NCBI GenBank assembly: GCA_963819385.1
Contig: CAWFVV010000006.1
Location: 1,364,001-1,428,000 of the forward strand
Source: JAVDCA01 sp963819385
GTDB lineage: Bacteria; Pseudomonadota; Alphaproteobacteria; Rhizobiales; Xanthobacteraceae
Length of the DNA: 64,000 nt
Direction of reading: 5' to 3'
Shown: in pieces, positions 16,847 to 25,260 of the stretch
Numbering within the stretch: position 1 is the first letter of the stretch
How the letters are laid out: each line of letters opens with the position of its first letter
The notes under the pieces: generated by a model
Told to the model about the DNA's origin: nothing
Seen by the model: only the letters and a program-made list of their open reading frames with translations
Database searches by the model: none
Position numbers and translations under genes: made by a program

Positions 16847-18029
16847 ATGAAACTGCAAGACAAAGCGCAAGAAAAATCGCAAGACGCCGACTGCATTCTC
16901 GCCAATGCGCGGATCGTGCTGGCCGACCGCGTGATCGAGCGCGGCTGGGTCGCGGTCAGCGGCGGCGCGGTCGCCGAATATCGGCGAAGGCGCGCCGCCC
17001 GAGCGCGGCGAAGACCTCGACGGCGACCTGCTGATGCCCGGCCTCGTCGAGCTGCACACCGACCATCTCGAGGCGCATTATTCGCCGCGCCCGAAGGTGC
17101 ATTGGGACCCGGTCGCCGCGGTCGTGTCGTTCGACGGCCAGCTCGCGACGAGCGGCATCACGACGGTGCTCGATTCGCTGCGGGTGTGGAGCGAGGAAGG
17201 CATCCGCGAGGCGGACGGCGAGGCCGCGACGCTCGCGCGCGCGATCGGCGAGGCACGCGACGCCAAGCTGTTGCGCATCGACCATTTCCTGCACCTGCGC
17301 TGCGAGGTGCCGATGCCGAGCGTGATCCCGGAAGCGACGGCGCTGATCGACCGCAGCGACGTGCGCCTCGCCTCGCTGATGGACCACACCCCCGGCCAGC
17401 GCCAATTCCGCGACGAGCAGAAGCTGCGCGATTATTACCGCGGCAAGAAAGGCGGGCTGTCCGACGCCGAGCTCGATGTGCTGTTCGCCAAGCGCGTCGC
17501 ACACCAGGCCACGCATGCGGCGAAGAACTATCGCGGCATCGTCGCGCTCGCGCAGGCGCACAACGTGCCGCTGGCGAGCCACGACGACACCACGCTCGAC
17601 CACGTCGCCGACGCGGTGCGCGACCGCGTCGCGATCGCCGAGTTTCCGACCACGATCGAAGCCGCGCAGGCGCTGCATGCCGCCGGCGTCCGCGTGCTCA
17701 TGGGCGCGCCCAACCTGGTGCGCGGCGGCTCGCACGCCGGCAACGTCGCGACCGTCGATCTCGCCCGCGCCGGCGTGCTCGACGTGATGTCGTCCGACTA
17801 CATGCCGGCGAGCCTGCTGATGGCGGCGCTGCGGCTGCCCAAGGTCGTGCCCGCGATCGATCTTCCGGCGGCGGTGCGCACCGTGACGAAGACGCCCGCC
17901 GAGGCCGTGGGCCTTGCGGACCGCGGCGAGATCGCGGTCGGCAAACGCGGCGACATGATCCGCGTGCATCTCGCGGGCGACGTGCCGGCCGTGCGCGCGA
18001 CCTGGCAGCGCGGGCGACGCGTCGCATGA
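16847..18029 (+). CDS. phnM: Ribose 1-methylphosphonate 5-triphosphate diphosphatase, second copy, frameshifted
   Basis: A second PhnM amidohydrolase. The start region DCILANARIVLADRVIERGW is in one frame. An extra T near 16979 moves the rest to the next frame, where IGEGAPPERG, then LMPGLVELHTDHLEAHYSPR, LASHDDTTLDHV, LMGAPNLVRGGSHAGN and SSDYMPASLL follow. A GTG at 16835 overlapping the phnL stop is an alternative start. The corrected length is about 393 residues. It differs clearly from the copy at 8825-9982 (LHTDHLE against IHGDAFE), so this is not a recent duplication. The end overlaps phnN by 4 bp. Confidence 0.88.
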
Positions 18030-18604
18030 GCGCGCCGGCCCATGCGCCGGCATTGCGCATCGGCCCGGGCCGGCTGGTCCTGGTGGTCGGCCCGAGCGGC
18101 GCCGGCAAGGACACGCTGATCGCCGGCGCGCGCGCCGCCTGCGCGGGCGATGACTCCATCGTCTTTCCCCGCCGTGTGATCACGCGGGCGTCGAACGCCT
18201 CCGAGGAGCACGACACGGTTTCGGACGAGCTGTTCAAGCAAGCAGCGGCAGCCGGCGGCTTCGCGCTGTGGTGGGAAGCGCACGGGCTTTGCTACGGCAT
18301 CCCGGCTGCGATCGACGCCGACATCCGGGCGCGCCGGACCATCGTCTGCAACGTGTCGCGCACGATCACGGCGCTGGCACGCCAGCGCTACGCCGCGGTC
18401 ACGGCCGTGCTCGTGACGGCGCCGCCCGACGTTCTGCAGGCGCGTCTCGCGGCACGCGAGCGCAGTAGCGACGGCAATCTTGCTGACCGCATGGCGCGCT
18501 CCGCCGTCGCGGAACGCGGCCTCGACGCCGATGTGATGATCGAGAATGTCGGAGCGCCGGAGATGGGCATCCGACGACTGCTCGACGTCATTCGCGGCCA
18601 TTAA
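18026..18604 (+). CDS. phnN: Ribose 1,5-bisphosphate phosphokinase PhnN
   Basis: A 192-residue P-loop kinase that converts ribose 1,5-bisphosphate, the product of the C-P lyase pathway, to PRPP. The P-loop GPSGAGKDT is at 22-30, followed by FPRRVITRASNASEEHD and the guanylate-kinase-like HGLCYGIP. It is the last gene of the plus-strand arm and ends just before a palindromic repeat. Confidence 0.94.
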   Translation: MSAPAHAPALRIGPGRLVLVVGPSGAGKDTLIAGARAACAGDDSIVFPRRVITRASNASEEHDTVSDELFKQAAAAGGFALWWEAHGLCYGIPAAIDADIRARRTIVCNVSRTITALARQRYAAVTAVLVTAPPDVLQARLAARERSSDGNLADRMARSAVAERGLDADVMIENVGAPEMGIRRLLDVIRGH

Positions 18605-18618
18605 GCACAGCGCGTGCT

Positions 18619-18748
18619 CTCCCTCTCCCCGCTCTTGCGGGGAGAGGGTTGGGGTGAGGGGCGCTGAGTCGCCGCTTATCGCTACGTTGGAGTTTGCGGA
18701 AGCGCCCCCTCATCCCGACCTTCTCCCCCTAAAGGGGGAGAAGGAGCG
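18619..18748. repeat. CCCTCTCCCC/GGGGAGAGGG repeat, copy 1
   Basis: Two hairpins (CCCTCTCCCCGC-TCTT-GCGGGGAGAGGG and CTTCTCCCCCTAAAGGGGGAGAAG) are joined by a spacer with GGGTGAGGGGCGCTGA and its complement. It lies between the converging phnN and ATP-grasp genes and could act as a two-way terminator. Copies are near 39763, 44907 and 49651. Confidence 0.8.
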
Positions 18749-18765
18749 CAAACGCTGTGCTCGCC

Positions 18766-19767
18766 TTACGTGCCCGTCCGCAGCACCCGTTGCTCGCCGG
18801 AGCGCGCCAGCAGGCCGCCGAGATAGTCGGCGATCGCGCCCATGCCGCGCCGGCCGTGCTTGGCCTCCGCATCGGGATTGTAATTGGTGTTGGTATTGAC
18901 GTCGTAGGTGAACGCGCGGCCGCGCTCGTCGACGATGAACTCCACGCCGGCGATGCCGATGTCGTTGGCGGCGAGGAAAGCCTGCCAGCGCGGGATCAGC
19001 GCATGATCGAACTTGGGCAGGATGCGGAACTTTTCGCTCGGGGCTTCGGCCGGGCAGACGCCGGCCACCGCCGCCGCATCCACCTGGCAGGCATCGGCGG
19101 GGCACAGCTCGAAGCCCTGCGAGGTATCGACACGCACGGCGTAGAGAAACCGGCCGCCGACGAACTCGACCCGGGTGATGAACGGCTCCGGCGCCTTGAT
19201 GTAGCGCTGGATCAGCGTGATGCCGTCGATCGGCTCCTCGAACTGCGGGCTGGCAAGGTGCTCGTCGAGCGCCGCTTGCGAGAGCAAAAGACGGACGCCC
19301 AGCCCCTTGCCGGCGCGGTTGTGCTTCAGGATCAACGGAAATCCGAGCCGCGCCGCAGCTTGCGCGATGTTGTCGCGCCCGACCGCCGCGATTGTCGGCG
19401 GCGTCTCGATATCGAAGGCGGCGAGCGCCTCGTATTGCGCGACCTTCGAGATCTCCAGCGCCAGCGCGCGCTCGCCGTTGACGACGGTGCGGCCGTGGCG
19501 CTTGAGCCATGCGAGCACGGCGCCGGTCAGCTCGGCGGCGTAGCGATGGTCGCGCGTGTGCGAGGACGCGCTCATGCGATTGTAGAAGACGCCCTGCGGC
19601 GGTGCCGTGCGCAGGTCGAGGACGCCCTGGTCGAGAAACCACTCGGCGTACGGAATGGCCCGCGCCTCGAATTCGCGCCGCAGCGGCTCGACCCATGCAT
19701 CGTTCTCGTGGATGACGTAGACGCGCGGGACATCATCCGTGTGAGTCAGGCTGGCACGCATAACCAT
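18766..19767 (-). CDS. ATP-grasp ligase of unknown substrate
   Basis: A 333-residue protein with the RimK-like ATP-grasp fold. The ATP-binding region has PLILKHNRAGKGLGVRLL, and a C-terminal metal site is seen in YDVNTNTNYNPDA. Ligases of this kind join an amino group to a carboxylate using ATP. The N-terminal part (VYVIHENDAWVEPLRREF) is not one I can assign. It stands alone, convergent with phnN. Two ATGs, 19767 and 19761, share one GAGGAAA box; the first is used here. Confidence 0.8.
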   Translation of the reverse strand: MVMRASLTHTDDVPRVYVIHENDAWVEPLRREFEARAIPYAEWFLDQGVLDLRTAPPQGVFYNRMSASSHTRDHRYAAELTGAVLAWLKRHGRTVVNGERALALEISKVAQYEALAAFDIETPPTIAAVGRDNIAQAAARLGFPLILKHNRAGKGLGVRLLLSQAALDEHLASPQFEEPIDGITLIQRYIKAPEPFITRVEFVGGRFLYAVRVDTSQGFELCPADACQVDAAAVAGVCPAEAPSEKFRILPKFDHALIPRWQAFLAANDIGIAGVEFIVDERGRAFTYDVNTNTNYNPDAEAKHGRRGMGAIADYLGGLLARSGEQRVLRTGT

Positions 19768-19961
19768 TTTCCTCACGCACAATTCGTCGCAATGGGGTCA
19801 TTGAAATAGCGATGCGGAACCCACGCCGCCATCGTTTCGCGGGCGAACGTGCAAGATAAGAGACGAATTGCCCGACAGGCGCAAAATACGTGCGAAAAAT
19901 TCTCCTCCGAGCATGCACGGTGAAAAAGATATCCGTGCGCCTCGTATCAAACGACGGCGTC

Positions 19962-19983
19962 ATTGCCTGCGAAAGCAGGCAAT
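19962..19983. repeat. GAAA-loop hairpin
   Basis: ATTGCCTGC and GCAGGCAAT pair perfectly around GAAA. It is likely one end of a degraded palindromic element, since a weaker complementary stretch follows near 20040-20070. Confidence 0.5.
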
Positions 19984-20484
19984 CCAGTACGCGCAGACCT
20001 GTCGGTGGAACGTCGACCGCTGTTCAAACACTTGCGGCGGCGTATTGGATCGCCCGCGTTCGCGAGGGCTTCGCAGAAATCATTGTTCCGATTCCGGCCA
20101 TTCCGGTGGGGATATTTCTTCTGTTGCTTGCATCCGCGCGCCAAATCGGCGATGGCTGAAATCCTAGTCTCGGATTGGTGCCACTCGCCGCCCGCCGCCG
20201 CTCGTTAGCGGTTTTCTGTTGCTGCGAACGAGCCCGATCGCTGGCTGGCGCCTCACCTAAGATTGCATCGCATCCGCGATTTCATTGTTTCCGCGTTGTT
20301 ATTTGCCATTGTTTCCCATTGTTCTTGCGCTGGCGTGTTTTTCCTCGCGATCTCAGTGACTTGCATTGCAGATTCGTTCGATTTTCCATTGCAGATCCAT
20401 TGTATTTTTTGCAAGGCCCTTTTGGAGTGCACTGAACTGCACCCCTGTGGTGAGACACGAAACTAGGAACTGGTTGCGAGAGCA

Positions 20485-20640
20485 TCAGCTTGTCCACGCG
20501 GCACGGCGGCGGCAGCGCTTGCGCGTTTTGGACGGACTCGACGAGTGCAGCCGCTGGCGATCATAGACCTGCTCGATGAAGATGCTGATCCGCAAAGCCC
20601 TCGCGTGCGCGGACGATGATTCCTGCGAGTTGGCTAAGGT
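20485..20640 (+). pseudogene. Possible IS3-type transposase remnant
   Basis: A short open stretch reads LVHAARRRQRLRVLDGLDECSR, then stops. This resembles the integrase-core segment of IS3-family OrfB, where an Asp-Phe-Val lead is followed by a GRRxRVLxVxDExxREC motif. The next frame gives LAIIDLLDEDAD, as might follow it. The match is short and by eye only. Confidence 0.25.
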
Positions 20641-20661
20641 TAACGCGCCTCGCGCGAGCAC

Positions 20662-21930
20662 CTACTCGAGATTTTTGCTCGGCGGGAAATCGCGCGAGAA
20701 CACCGGCTGCTGGACGAACTGCTTGGCGTCGTAGGTCCAGAACTGGCTGACCTGCGGATAGGTCTTGATGATCGTGTTGACGAGCTTGCCGTTCACCCGC
20801 GCGACCTTGCGGATGTGGATGTCGAGGATCGGCGTGCCGTACTCGTCGAGCCGCACCGGGCCGATCGGCCCGTGGGTGAGGCGCACGTCGTGCATCGCCT
20901 TGAGGAAGGCTGCCGCGTCGTCGGTCTTGCCGTTGGTGGTCTTGAGCGCCTCCTCGATGATGAGCAGCGCCGTGTAGGGCCCGGCCGTGTAGAAGCCGGG
21001 GTCGTGCTTGTCGTCGGCGTTGATGGCGGCGACGAACTTCTTGTTGTCGGGCGTGTCGAGCCCCGCCGCGTACCAGCCCGCCGTCACGACATCGAGCGCC
21101 TCGTCGCCCATCGCCTTGAGGATGCCCTCGTCGGTGCTCGTCGTGTTGCCGAGCACCGCGATCTTGCCCTTGAGGCCTGCGTCCTTAAACTGGCGCAGGA
21201 AGCGCAGCGGATTGCTGCCCGCGAAACCCATGTAGATCGCGTCGACGTCGTGCTTGATCTGCGCCAGATACGGCTCGTAGTCGGGCGCGTTGAGCGGCGG
21301 CCACAGCTTCTGCATGACCTTGCCGCCGCCCGCCTCGAAGGCGAGTTGGAAGCCGCCGGCGCCCTCGTAGCCGTAGGTGAAGTCCTCGGCGACGATCGCG
21401 ACGCGCTTGTAGTTGAGCGTCTTCGCCGCGTAGTCGCCGAGCGCGTAGGTCACCTGCGGCGCCGTGCCGAAGGCGTGCAGCACATACGGGTTCACGGCGT
21501 GCGACTTGAGGTCGACGGTCGCGGCCGAGGTCGTGGTGATGAGCGGCACCTTGGTGTCGCGGATGTAGCCGTCGATCGCCAGCGCCTCGTTGGTGGCAAG
21601 CGGGCCGATCGTGACCGCGACCTTCTCGCGCTCCACCAGTTCCTGCGTGCGCGTCTTGGCAGTCGCCGGATTGCCGGCGGTGTCCTTGGTGACGAGCTCG
21701 ACCTTGCGGCCCGCAACCATGTTGTTGCGCTCCTTGAGGAAGAGCGCCGCGCCCTCGATCTGCTGCGCGCCGCCAGCCGCGAGCGGCCCGGTCTTCACGG
21801 TGAGGAAGCCGATGCGCAGCGGCTCCGCCGACTGCGCAAGCACCCGCGGCGCCGACAGCACGCTGGCGGCAGCCGCGCCGGCAAGCAGCCTGCGGCGCGA
21901 TATGGTGAACTTGCTGGTGCGAACAGGCAT
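20662..21930 (-). CDS. Branched-chain amino-acid-type ABC transporter substrate-binding protein
   Basis: A 422-residue periplasmic binding protein of the Leu/Ile/Val (Peripla_BP_6) family. A twin-arginine-like signal (TISRRRLLAGAAAASVLSA, cleavage after VLAQS) is followed by LRIGFLTVKTGPLAAGG, the first strand and ligand loop of the family. The ATG at 21930 has GGGG 7 bases upstream; an ATG at 21936 is too close to it. No permease or ATPase genes are adjacent, so the transporter partners and ligand are unknown. Confidence 0.88.
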   Translation of the reverse strand: MPVRTSKFTISRRRLLAGAAAASVLSAPRVLAQSAEPLRIGFLTVKTGPLAAGGAQQIEGAALFLKERNNMVAGRKVELVTKDTAGNPATAKTRTQELVEREKVAVTIGPLATNEALAIDGYIRDTKVPLITTTSAATVDLKSHAVNPYVLHAFGTAPQVTYALGDYAAKTLNYKRVAIVAEDFTYGYEGAGGFQLAFEAGGGKVMQKLWPPLNAPDYEPYLAQIKHDVDAIYMGFAGSNPLRFLRQFKDAGLKGKIAVLGNTTSTDEGILKAMGDEALDVVTAGWYAAGLDTPDNKKFVAAINADDKHDPGFYTAGPYTALLIIEEALKTTNGKTDDAAAFLKAMHDVRLTHGPIGPVRLDEYGTPILDIHIRKVARVNGKLVNTIIKTYPQVSQFWTYDAKQFVQQPVFSRDFPPSKNLE

Positions 21931-22112
21931 CGCCATCCCCTTCGAGGTGTTTTTGAAATTTCGGCCGGATAATGGGTGAATTGATGCGCCGCCACAAGGG
22001 ACGCGGCGGGCGCGCAATGCCGCATGTGCGGCGCGTGACATGGCAGTCCTGGACCTGCGGGAGCGGATCCGAAAACCTTTCTAAGACCGGGCCAGAAGCG
22101 TATCATTCTTCA

Positions 22113-22340
22113 ATGACCAAACTTCTCGAGCAGGCGCTAGAAGCCGTACGCCGGCTGCCACCCGAAGCGCAAAACGAGATCGCACGCGCCATGCTGGTGC
22201 TGGCAGGTGATGAAAGCGAGCTCGAAGCGATTGACCCGGCCCATCTGCCCGATGTGCTTGAAAGCCTTGCGCAGGCCAAACGCCGCCAGTTTGCAACTGA
22301 TGCCGAGGTCGAGGCTGCGTTTCGCCGCTTCGATCAATGA
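22113..22340 (+). CDS. Antitoxin-like small protein
   Basis: A 75-residue acidic protein of a type common as the antitoxin in RelE/ParE-like modules of Rhizobiales: an N-terminal LLEQALEAVRRLPPEAQNEI helix, an ALAR-like dimerisation stretch, and the C-terminal QFATDAEVEAAFRRFD tail that binds toxin. The expected toxin gene should overlap the stop codon, but only a short remnant is there, so this is probably an orphan. Confidence 0.6.
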   Translation: MTKLLEQALEAVRRLPPEAQNEIARAMLVLAGDESELEAIDPAHLPDVLESLAQAKRRQFATDAEVEAAFRRFDQ

Positions 22341-22420
22341 GGCTTCGTTTCATGCTTGCGCAGATGCCGGCCGCTTGGCGACACGTCTTCGTTGAAGCTC
22401 GACCAATGTCAGGCGCGCTC
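22337..22420 (+). pseudogene. Degenerate toxin-gene remnant
   Basis: An ATG overlapping the antitoxin stop opens with MRLRF, as RelE/ParE toxins often do. No toxin fold follows, the frame runs into the convergent TauE-family gene, and the total length would be far below the usual 90 or so residues. The call depends mainly on position. Confidence 0.3.
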
Positions 22421-23189
22421 AATAGCGCTTCAACGCCCCCAAGATCATCACCGCCCCGCCGAGGATCACCACCGCATCGAGCATCGCGGCATGGATATGG
22501 ATCGGCAGCCGCGCCACCAGCGCGCGCGCCAGAAACGCACCCGGCAGCGCGACGACGCCGATCAGCAGCGCGACCGCGATCACCTGGGCGGTGACCACGC
22601 CGGCGAACCCGAACACCGCGAACTTGACGATGCCGAGCGCGACCGAGATCACCGCGTCGGTGGCGATCACGGCCGCGCCCTCGAGGCCGGCTGCCATCAG
22701 CATCGTCAGCAGGATGACGCCGGCGCCGCTGGTGCCGCCCATGACCAATCCCCAGCCGAACGAGGCGCCGGCAAGCTGCCTGTCGTCGAGATGAAATCCG
22801 CGCGCGCGCAGGAAACGGCGCAGCGGCACCGACAGCATCAGCATCGAGCCGATCAGGATCAGCACGCCGACGCTGGTGAGGCGGGTGTAGCCCCAGGCGC
22901 CGAGCATGCAGGTCGGCAGCGCGGCGACCAGCACGATGGCGACACGCCGCCAGTCGATCGCCGTGCGGAACGCGGTCCCGCGGCTCGTATTGGTCATGAG
23001 CGCCGAGATCGTCGTGATGGGCACGAGCGGCGGGGCGCCGAGGATCGGCACCAGCACAAGCGGCATCAATGCCCCCGTGCCGTAGCCCGCGACTCCGCCG
23101 ATGAGCGACGTGAACACGCCCATTGCCGCGATGGCGAGGAGCTGGAGGACCGAGATGCCGGCGAACGCCGCAAGCACCGAGGCGGTCAC
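22419..23189 (-). CDS. TauE/SafE-family sulfite/organosulfonate exporter-like protein
   Basis: A 256-residue polytopic membrane protein with about seven to eight helices and the two-fold repeat of the TauE family (GGVAGYGTGALMPLVLVPIL in the first half, GWGLVMGGTSGAGVILL in the second). Such proteins export sulfite, sulfoacetate or related anions, and the substrate here is not evident. The GTG start overlaps the cca stop, which indicates coupling to the CCA-adding enzyme gene. Confidence 0.85.
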   Translation of the reverse strand: MTASVLAAFAGISVLQLLAIAAMGVFTSLIGGVAGYGTGALMPLVLVPILGAPPLVPITTISALMTNTSRGTAFRTAIDWRRVAIVLVAALPTCMLGAWGYTRLTSVGVLILIGSMLMLSVPLRRFLRARGFHLDDRQLAGASFGWGLVMGGTSGAGVILLTMLMAAGLEGAAVIATDAVISVALGIVKFAVFGFAGVVTAQVIAVALLIGVVALPGAFLARALVARLPIHIHAAMLDAVVILGGAVMILGALKRY

Positions 23190-24436
23190 GAGTGCTCTCC
23201 GGGCGTGGCCGCGACCGCCGCGTCGGCGAGCGCCGCGAGCGCCGCCTTATCGGTCGGGAACCCGGCCGCGATCCACGCCTCCTCGGCGGCGGTTAGCGCC
23301 GCGCCAAGCCGCGGGCCCTTCTCGACGCCGCGCTTGCTGAAATCCTTCGCCTTGAGCGGAAAGATCGGCGCGGTCCAGCGCGCCGGCAACGTGGCGAGAT
23401 TCTTCCATTGTTCGTCGGCAACGCCGGCGGGCGAGCGCGCCCAGGCGATCAGCACGCGGTCGATGTAACGATCGGGCCCGAGCCGGTAGAGCGCCTCGCG
23501 CGCCGGCGCCTCGCCGCGCGCGGGATCAGCCTGCGACCAGCCCTCGCCGATCGAGGTGAGCCGCTTGTGCTCCGAATTGGTCAGCCGCAGCCGCTGCCAC
23601 AGGCGGTCGGCATCCTCGACGACCGTGACCGCGAGCGCGCCGAGCCGGCGCACCGGATCGGCGTCGGCCCCGATCGTGCGTTCGGCCTTGCATGTGTTCT
23701 CGAAGCTCGCGAGCAGCGGCACGCCGCCGAGGACCGTCTCTAGCAGGCCCGCCTCGGTCATCACGGCGATCGTCGGCGTCGCGTGCGCGGCGCGCAGCAG
23801 CTTGATCAGCTCCATGCGGATGCGCTCGCGCGACAGATGGCCCAGCCCCTCGCGCGCCGCGATGCATGCCTTGAGCCCGTCCGGATCGGGCGGCCCCGCG
23901 CCATAGCTCGCGTGAAAGCGGAAGAAGCGCAGGATGCGCAGGTAGTCCTCGGCGATGCGCTTGTCCGGCTGGCCGATGAAGCGCACGCGGCGCGCCGCGA
24001 TGTCGGCAAGGCCGCCGACATAGTCGAAAACCTCGCCGGCACGATCGACCGACAGCGCATTCATCGTGAAGTCGCGCCGCTCCGCGTCGACCTTCCAGTC
24101 GCGGCCGAACGCGACCTTGGCCTTGCGGCCGTAGGTCTCGACGTCGGCGCGCAGCGTCGTCACCTCGAACGGCGTGCCGTCGGCGATCACCGTGACGGTG
24201 CCGTGGTCGATGCCGGTCGGCACCGCCTTGAAGCCGGCGGCGCGCGCGCGCTCGATCACGGTGTCGGGCACGGCGGTCGTCGCGATGTCGATCTCGCCGG
24301 GCGTCTCGCCGAACATGGCGTCGCGCACCGCGCCGCCGACGACGCGCGCCTGCTCGCCCGCATGGTCGAGCACGGCGAGCACATGCGCGAGCGCGCCCGA
24401 GGCGAGCCAAGTGGCATCCGGCAGGCTGCGGTTCAC
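23186..24436 (-). CDS. cca: CCA tRNA nucleotidyltransferase
   Basis: A class II nucleotidyltransferase of 416 residues that builds or repairs the CCA end of tRNAs. The N-terminal palm has VVGGAVRDAMFG (32-43) and the metal-binding GEIDIAT (E48, D50). RRDFTMNAL and the GGLADI...R.IG block follow, then the EDYLRILRFFRF motif. The C-terminal body is helical, and the length is normal for alphaproteobacteria. Confidence 0.95.
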   Translation of the reverse strand: MNRSLPDATWLASGALAHVLAVLDHAGEQARVVGGAVRDAMFGETPGEIDIATTAVPDTVIERARAAGFKAVPTGIDHGTVTVIADGTPFEVTTLRADVETYGRKAKVAFGRDWKVDAERRDFTMNALSVDRAGEVFDYVGGLADIAARRVRFIGQPDKRIAEDYLRILRFFRFHASYGAGPPDPDGLKACIAAREGLGHLSRERIRMELIKLLRAAHATPTIAVMTEAGLLETVLGGVPLLASFENTCKAERTIGADADPVRRLGALAVTVVEDADRLWQRLRLTNSEHKRLTSIGEGWSQADPARGEAPAREALYRLGPDRYIDRVLIAWARSPAGVADEQWKNLATLPARWTAPIFPLKAKDFSKRGVEKGPRLGAALTAAEEAWIAAGFPTDKAALAALADAAVAATPGEHS

Positions 24437-24495
24437 GTCCTCACCCCCGGACCAACTCGACCGTTCTCAACATGCGCCGGCATCTCCATTCCGTC

Positions 24496-24555
24496 CGCTA
24501 CGCGGAAAGCCGCTACGCGGAAAGCCGCTGTGCGGAAACACGCGACGCGGAATGG
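24496..24555. repeat. 15-bp tandem repeat, four copies
   Basis: The unit CGCTACGCGGAAAGC is repeated exactly twice, then with two changed copies, in the short gap between cca and the Nudix gene. The unit length of five codons may be chance. It is too short and unspaced to be a CRISPR. Confidence 0.75.
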
Positions 24556-24587
24556 AACCGGAATCGCGAAAGGCCGGTACTCATACA

Positions 24588-25259
24588 TCAGGCGCCGTAA
24601 ACCCGCTCATATAAATTGCGCAGGATGCCGGCCGTGACGCCCCAGATGTACCGCTCCTGGTAAGGCATTGCGTAGTACTGTCGCTGGATACCCTTCCAGT
24701 CGCGCGAGTGGCGCTGGTGGTTCTCGGGGCGCATGAGGAAGTCGAGCGGCACCTCGAAGGCGTCGGCGACCTCCGACGGGTTGATGGTGAGCGTGTAGGT
24801 CGGCGCGACGCGCGCAACCACCGGCAGAATGCGGAAGCCGGAAAACGTGAAGTAGAGATCGAGATAGCCGAGCGGCTCGATCAATGCGGCGTCGAGCCCG
24901 ATCTCCTCGTGCGCCTCGCGCAGGGCCGCCGCGAGCGGGTTCGCATCCGTCTTCTCGATCTTGCCGCCCGGAAATGCGATCTGGCCGGCGTGGCTCGAGA
25001 GTTCCGACGTGCGCATCGTCAGGATGACGCCCGGCTCGGCGCGGTCGACCACCGGAATGAGCACGGCGGCAGGCCGCGTCGCCTTGACGCCGGCACGCTC
25101 CCACGTCGCGGGATCGAGATCGAGGTCGCCGCGCGTCACCGGCACGTTCGGATCGGTGAGGCCCGCCGGCACGTCGAGCGCGAGCCGCGCGCGGGCGTGA
25201 CCGAAGAATGCGTGCGTGACCACCGGCGCGGCACCCGCATCGACCTGCTGATCGGTCAT
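24588..25259 (-). CDS. Nudix hydrolase, probable CoA pyrophosphatase
   Basis: A 223-residue Nudix protein. The catalytic box GGKIEKTDANPLAAALREAH continues with EEIGL and fits GX5EX7REUXEEXGU. The surrounding LSSHAGQIAFPGG motif is characteristic of the NudL/CoA diphosphatase subgroup, which cleaves CoA to 3',5'-ADP and phosphopantetheine. It is directly downstream of the DUF1285 gene (1-bp gap), as usually seen in Rhizobiales, and upstream of cca. Confidence 0.9.
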   Translation of the reverse strand: MTDQQVDAGAAPVVTHAFFGHARARLALDVPAGLTDPNVPVTRGDLDLDPATWERAGVKATRPAAVLIPVVDRAEPGVILTMRTSELSSHAGQIAFPGGKIEKTDANPLAAALREAHEEIGLDAALIEPLGYLDLYFTFSGFRILPVVARVAPTYTLTINPSEVADAFEVPLDFLMRPENHQRHSRDWKGIQRQYYAMPYQERYIWGVTAGILRNLYERVYGA

Positions 25260-25260
25260 C

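Larger units (their letters stand above)
19768..20661. other. 890-bp gene-poor, AT-richer region
   Basis: No convincing gene. The part from about 20250 to 20460 is clearly poorer in G+C than the surroundings and contains repeated TTGTTTCC/CCATTG-like words. A perfect 9-bp hairpin with a GAAA tetraloop (ATTGCCTGC / GCAGGCAAT) is at 19962-19983, and a possible transposase remnant is at 20485-20640. The region looks like an old insertion site. Confidence 0.6.

Noticed and set aside
18619..18748. Possible tRNA or structured RNA gene in the GC-rich hairpin region
   Set aside because: The segment has no cloverleaf and is one of four copies of a dispersed palindromic repeat.
24496..24555. Possible CRISPR array
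   Set aside because: The 15-bp units are joined without spacers and there are no cas genes; it is a simple tandem repeat.
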